Below are positions 5,748 to 7,965 of a stretch of 7,965 nucleotides of DNA, piece after piece (within the stretch, counting starts at the first letter, position 1; each line of letters opens with the position of its first letter). The translations under genes and the position numbers were made by a program. The stretch lies in assembly GCA_026988195.1 (NCBI GenBank), contig JALSLS010000412.1:1-7965 (forward strand), written 5' to 3'. Source of the stretch: Methylomonas sp. Its GTDB lineage: Bacteria; Pseudomonadota; Gammaproteobacteria; Methylococcales; Methylomonadaceae. A model generated the notes under the pieces. That model was not told where the DNA came from, searched no databases, and saw only the letters and a list, made by a program, of their open reading frames with translations.

Positions 5748-7067
5748 TTATTTATTTCCGTTCAAACGATTATAATAATTTTTCAACTGCTGAATGAGCT
5801 TATCCACCGTTACTCCTTGTTTATCAACCTTGTTATTTTTTATAGCTGTAGCCAGTTCATTATTAACTGGATTTTGACGGTTACAACTTGACTCCGGTTG
5901 ATCAAACCCCAGTGTATCTAATTCTGTTTTAGGGTGTAAAAAACCATCGATAGGAGCAACGGCCACTAACGACCTAGCTGCAGCCAGCAACACTGGCTGC
6001 CTTAACTGCCCATTCCAAGGTCTAAATGATAAAGGCTTACCTTTATAGCCTTGTAAGGCAAATTCAGTTCCTATTAAATAGTCTTTTATGGCCTGCACTT
6101 GGTTTGAATGAGTTCTAGTAGCAGCCTCACCAATAGACCTGGCCGCTAAATAAGCCGCATAATCTTGTTCTTGCATACTGCGACCCGCTAAAGCTTTAAA
6201 GCGATTTTGTATCTGTACTGCTCCCCATTGTTCATGTGTTTTATGCCATGCAGTAGGAACCAAGCCCTGAGTGCCAATAACCGGTCTAGGTTTCCAGCTT
6301 CGATACTCAAAATACTCCCCAAACAACCCTTGCTCATCAGCAACGACTAAGACATCATAATCAATACCTTGGGTAAAAACAGGAACATCTGACTGAGCCG
6401 TTCTACGTGCATCATAGGTATGAGTCCATTGCTTTTGCGCAACAATTTCTAAGCCAAACCTTTTAGCAGCTCGTTTAAGCGATTTTGAAAACAACTGGTC
6501 TTCTTTAGACATTCCCGTCACTAGAAACCACTTAGACCACTGCTTTTTCATCATATATTGAGCAAGTGCATCTGCTCGCATTGCCCGACTCGGTAATAAA
6601 TGTAAGATATTATCTCTGCACTGTTGATTTCTTAAATCATCATCTGAAGTCGTTGAGTCGAAAAACAGCTTATCTTTAGCGGAGTCAAGATCTGCCAGTT
6701 GCAATAGCTGTTGTTTTGGTAAATTAGTGATTACAAAAGACACATCATCAGCGACTTGCTGCTTAAATAACTGAACAATGTCGGCCTTTATAGGAGCGAT
6801 AATTTTATTAATTACAAACTGTTGTCCGGTAAATTGCCCTGTTGTATTATTATCATCAATTGCAATAGTTGCTCCCATCATGCCTTTATATTGAATAAAT
6901 TCATCTAAATTGGACAAAGCAGCCGGTATTTTTTGCTCTTGAGTAATATAACTAATTTTAATTATTTGAATAGGCTCCGCACAAACAAAACCACTTTGAA
7001 ATAGACCCAACACTATAAAAATGATTTTATTCATTCCTATTTTTTTTATTTTATGTTTAACGTTCAT
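5748..7067 (-). CDS. pedA1: Periplasmic substrate-binding protein of the PQQ-alcohol-dehydrogenase ABC system (PedA1-like)
   Basis: 439 aa from the ATG at 7067. Residues 13-30 are a signal peptide core ending VCA before E31. The start is uncertain: neither this ATG nor the in-frame one at residue 12 has a good ribosome site, and both leave a workable signal. The mature part resembles type 1 periplasmic binding folds of the branched-chain amino acid class. It carries features I know from the PQQ-linked binding-protein family: CRDNILHLLPSRAMRADALAQY (150-171, in part), KWFLVTG (179-185), a cysteine pair C150/C395, and ELDTLGFDQPESSC (382-395). A 44-residue hydrophilic, Asn/Lys-rich tail (396-439) extends past the conserved end. 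It is first in a four-gene operon. Ligand unknown: an alcohol-oxidation product, PQQ or a lanthanide carrier are candidates by context. Confidence 0.88.
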   Translation of the reverse strand: MNVKHKIKKIGMNKIIFIVLGLFQSGFVCAEPIQIIKISYITQEQKIPAALSNLDEFIQYKGMMGATIAIDDNNTTGQFTGQQFVINKIIAPIKADIVQLFKQQVADDVSFVITNLPKQQLLQLADLDSAKDKLFFDSTTSDDDLRNQQCRDNILHLLPSRAMRADALAQYMMKKQWSKWFLVTGMSKEDQLFSKSLKRAAKRFGLEIVAQKQWTHTYDARRTAQSDVPVFTQGIDYDVLVVADEQGLFGEYFEYRSWKPRPVIGTQGLVPTAWHKTHEQWGAVQIQNRFKALAGRSMQEQDYAAYLAARSIGEAATRTHSNQVQAIKDYLIGTEFALQGYKGKPLSFRPWNGQLRQPVLLAAARSLVAVAPIDGFLHPKTELDTLGFDQPESSCNRQNPVNNELATAIKNNKVDKQGVTVDKLIQQLKNYYNRLNGNK

Positions 7068-7145
7068 TTAAAATCATTTTTGGATAAATTATTAAGGCAG
7101 CTGGCAATTTGTTTACTTTCAGCTAACAGGTAAATATGTGCAGAG

Positions 7146-7179
7146 AGGAATACTGTATCAAGTGGTTCCTAAGAGGCAA
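7146..7179 (-). promoter_or_regulatory. Candidate promoter with overlapping inverted repeat upstream of the ABC operon
   Basis: On the minus strand TTGCCT (7179-7174) and TACAGT (7157-7152) are 16 bases apart, about 85 bases before the binding-protein ATG. Each hexamer matches the consensus only partly. An inverted repeat AGGAA/TTCCT (7146-7150, 7166-7170) with a partly paired interior spans the -10, which could be an operator. This is the best candidate in the 7068-7249 leader, not a firm call. Confidence 0.25.
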
Positions 7180-7241
7180 CCAACTCAATACGGCTTATCC
7201 TAGGGTAGTCTTCTAGCCAATTTATTATCATCAGCTATAAT

Positions 7242-7270
7242 AATTAAAACCCCCAAAGTAACTTCAGGGG
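7242..7270 (-). terminator. Rho-independent terminator on the minus strand, upstream of the ABC operon
   Basis: The minus strand reads CCCCTGAAG-TTA-CTTTGGGGG, a 9-bp stem including two G-U pairs, followed by TTTT and AT-rich sequence. The two wobble positions would be A-C mismatches on the plus strand, so it is built to work leftward. It would stop transcripts coming from the waaA-like gene before they enter the ABC operon, or act as an attenuator if the operon's promoter lies further right. Confidence 0.6.
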
Positions 7271-7285
7271 CTAATTTAATGCACA

Positions 7286-7314
7286 TTGCTTACTATCTAA
7301 CTCTTATTTATATA
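7286..7314 (+). promoter_or_regulatory. Candidate promoter of the small membrane-protein ORF
   Basis: TTGCTT (7286-7291) and TATATA (7309-7314) are 17 bases apart. A start about seven bases after the -10 would fall at or next to the ATG at 7322, which has no ribosome-binding sequence before it, so the message could be leaderless. In such AT-rich DNA these hexamers may be chance. Confidence 0.25.
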
Positions 7315-7321
7315 AACAATT

Positions 7322-7786
7322 ATGCGCTCCATTCCATTATTTATAGCCATCATTATTGCATTCGGATTATCTTTTCTAAAGCATATTTCCGTTGTCATGT
7401 ACCCATTAAGTGCTGTCATTTTTTACCACTATCTTCCTTTGCTTTACGCAACATCAAGAATCAACATTCTTAATCACATTAAAAATTCCGAAGTTTTCCA
7501 TATAAAATTTTACCCTATGGAGTTAAGTATGTGGTTTGTTAGCACCTGTTTTTTTGGCTTTATTCTTTCACATTTAATTGCTGACCTACTTTTTCACCAT
7601 CGAGAAGAACTTTATCATTTTATGTATTTTTTGATTTTAGCTGGATTTGTAGGCATTAGTTATTGTGAAGTTGACGTAAGAAAGTTTCATTTATTGTCTA
7701 ACAAAGCCATTTTTGAGATTCAAGGGCGGATACTCTCTTTTGAAATTCTATTTATTATGATCTTATTGTTTGTAATGAATCATTAA
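7322..7786 (+). CDS. Small hypothetical integral membrane protein (154 aa)
   Basis: Not recognised. It is the only plus-strand frame that looks genuine. Hydrophobic stretches at about residues 4-20, 25-42, 68-90, 98-114 and 136-152 suggest four or five membrane segments. Short loops rich in His, Lys and Glu separate them (for example HHREELYH at 92-99). The ATG at 7322 is the first in frame after a stop a few codons upstream, and no Shine-Dalgarno sequence precedes it. Composition is as AT-rich as the flanks. It is divergent from the ABC operon and converges on the waaA-like gene, whose transcript may run antisense through it. Amino-acid make-up and length favour a real protein, but random AT-rich sequence also gives hydrophobic frames, so the call is moderate. 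Confidence 0.55.
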   Translation: MRSIPLFIAIIIAFGLSFLKHISVVMYPLSAVIFYHYLPLLYATSRINILNHIKNSEVFHIKFYPMELSMWFVSTCFFGFILSHLIADLLFHHREELYHFMYFLILAGFVGISYCEVDVRKFHLLSNKAIFEIQGRILSFEILFIMILLFVMNH

Positions 7787-7794
7787 TAGCAACT

Positions 7795-7803
7795 CCCCCC
7801 CCC
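7795..7803 (+). repeat. C9 homopolymer tract just after the small membrane ORF
   Basis: Nine consecutive C residues begin nine bases after the stop codon of the ORF ending at 7786, in otherwise AT-rich intergenic DNA. It lies outside both flanking reading frames, so length changes would not alter a protein seen here; its length may also be a sequencing or assembly artefact. Confidence 0.8.
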
Positions 7804-7866
7804 TCCTCACTTGAGTGATAGCTTAAGAACACAAGCAATGGGTGAGTAATATATAAATAGTTAAAT

Positions 7867-7965
7867 TTACCCTCTTACTAGCAACTTATTAATAATTTCA
7901 ACCGTTGATTTTGTTGCACCTTGATTAGCCATTACAAACTGCTTAGCTTTATTTTCCATTACACT
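7867..7965 (-). CDS. waaA: C-terminal 32 residues of a probable Kdo transferase (WaaA/KdtA), partial
   Basis: The minus strand is open from the window edge to a TAA at 7869-7867, reading SVMENKAKQF, VMANQGATKS, TVEIINKLLV, RG. The pattern 'NKAxxFVxxNQGAxxxxxxIIxxLL' matches the C-terminal helix I know from 3-deoxy-D-manno-octulosonic acid transferases (typically ..NxGAxxRLLxLI). Those enzymes add Kdo to lipid A precursor at the inner membrane. Only this tail is visible, so the identity is a guess from a short motif; another glycosyltransferase is possible. No U-rich terminator is seen in the 80 bases after the stop; the first candidate on this strand is the hairpin at 7242-7270. Confidence 0.5.
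   Translation of the reverse strand, partial: SVMENKAKQFVMANQGATKSTVEIINKLLVRG

Noticed and set aside
7279..7473. Plus-strand open frame of 64 codons overlapping the 154-aa ORF
   Set aside because: Shorter, in another frame, of poor composition; the overlapping 154-codon frame is the better candidate.

Overview
The window looks like chromosomal DNA from an AT-rich gammaproteobacterium (GC in the high 30s by eye). The evidence is a tRNA-Gly(GCC)/tRNA-Cys(GCA) pair in the glyW-cysT order of that class, a four-gene ABC cassette resembling pedA1-pedA2-pedB-pedC of Pseudomonas, a large PilZ-type c-di-GMP receptor-like protein of a family known from Pseudomonas and relatives, and what looks like the 3' end of waaA (Kdo transferase). 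No phage, insertion sequence transposase, CRISPR array or rRNA is visible. Nearly everything is on the minus strand; the one exception is a small membrane-protein ORF at 7322-7786.

Layout, left to right: 1-310 has no gene. 314-344 is a bidirectional terminator. 354-427 is tRNA-Cys and 486-560 is tRNA-Gly, separated by a terminator-like hairpin at 451-475. Their transcription (leftward) is explained by a consensus sigma70 promoter at 579-606. 610-1188 encodes a 192-aa single-pass membrane protein with an 11-residue repeat N-terminus and an SH3-like C-terminus. 1402-2985 encodes the 527-aa PilZ-family protein. 3023-3182 is a 160-bp near-perfect palindrome flanked by TTA direct repeats, like a miniature mobile element. 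3229-7067 is the ABC operon. 7068-7321 is a divergent intergenic region with a hairpin terminator. 7322-7786 is the small membrane ORF on the plus strand. 7867-7965 is the waaA-like 3' end.

The four ABC genes form one compact transcription unit: a periplasmic binding protein (7067-5748), a secreted seven-bladed YVTN beta-propeller (5746-4781), an ATPase (4784-4029) and an ABC-2 permease (4032-3229). One base separates the first two, and both later junctions are ATGA overlaps. In other bacteria this set accompanies PQQ-dependent alcohol dehydrogenases, and in Pseudomonas putida it has been linked to lanthanide-dependent growth. No dehydrogenase, cytochrome c or pqq gene lies in this window.

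I do not see a convincing undescribed system. The items most worth a second look are the palindromic element (all six isolated arm mismatches would be G-U pairs on one strand), the 192-aa hendecad/SH3-like protein, the divergent PilZ domain, the ped-like cassette without an adjacent dehydrogenase, and the arrangement of terminator and small ORF between waaA and the ABC operon.
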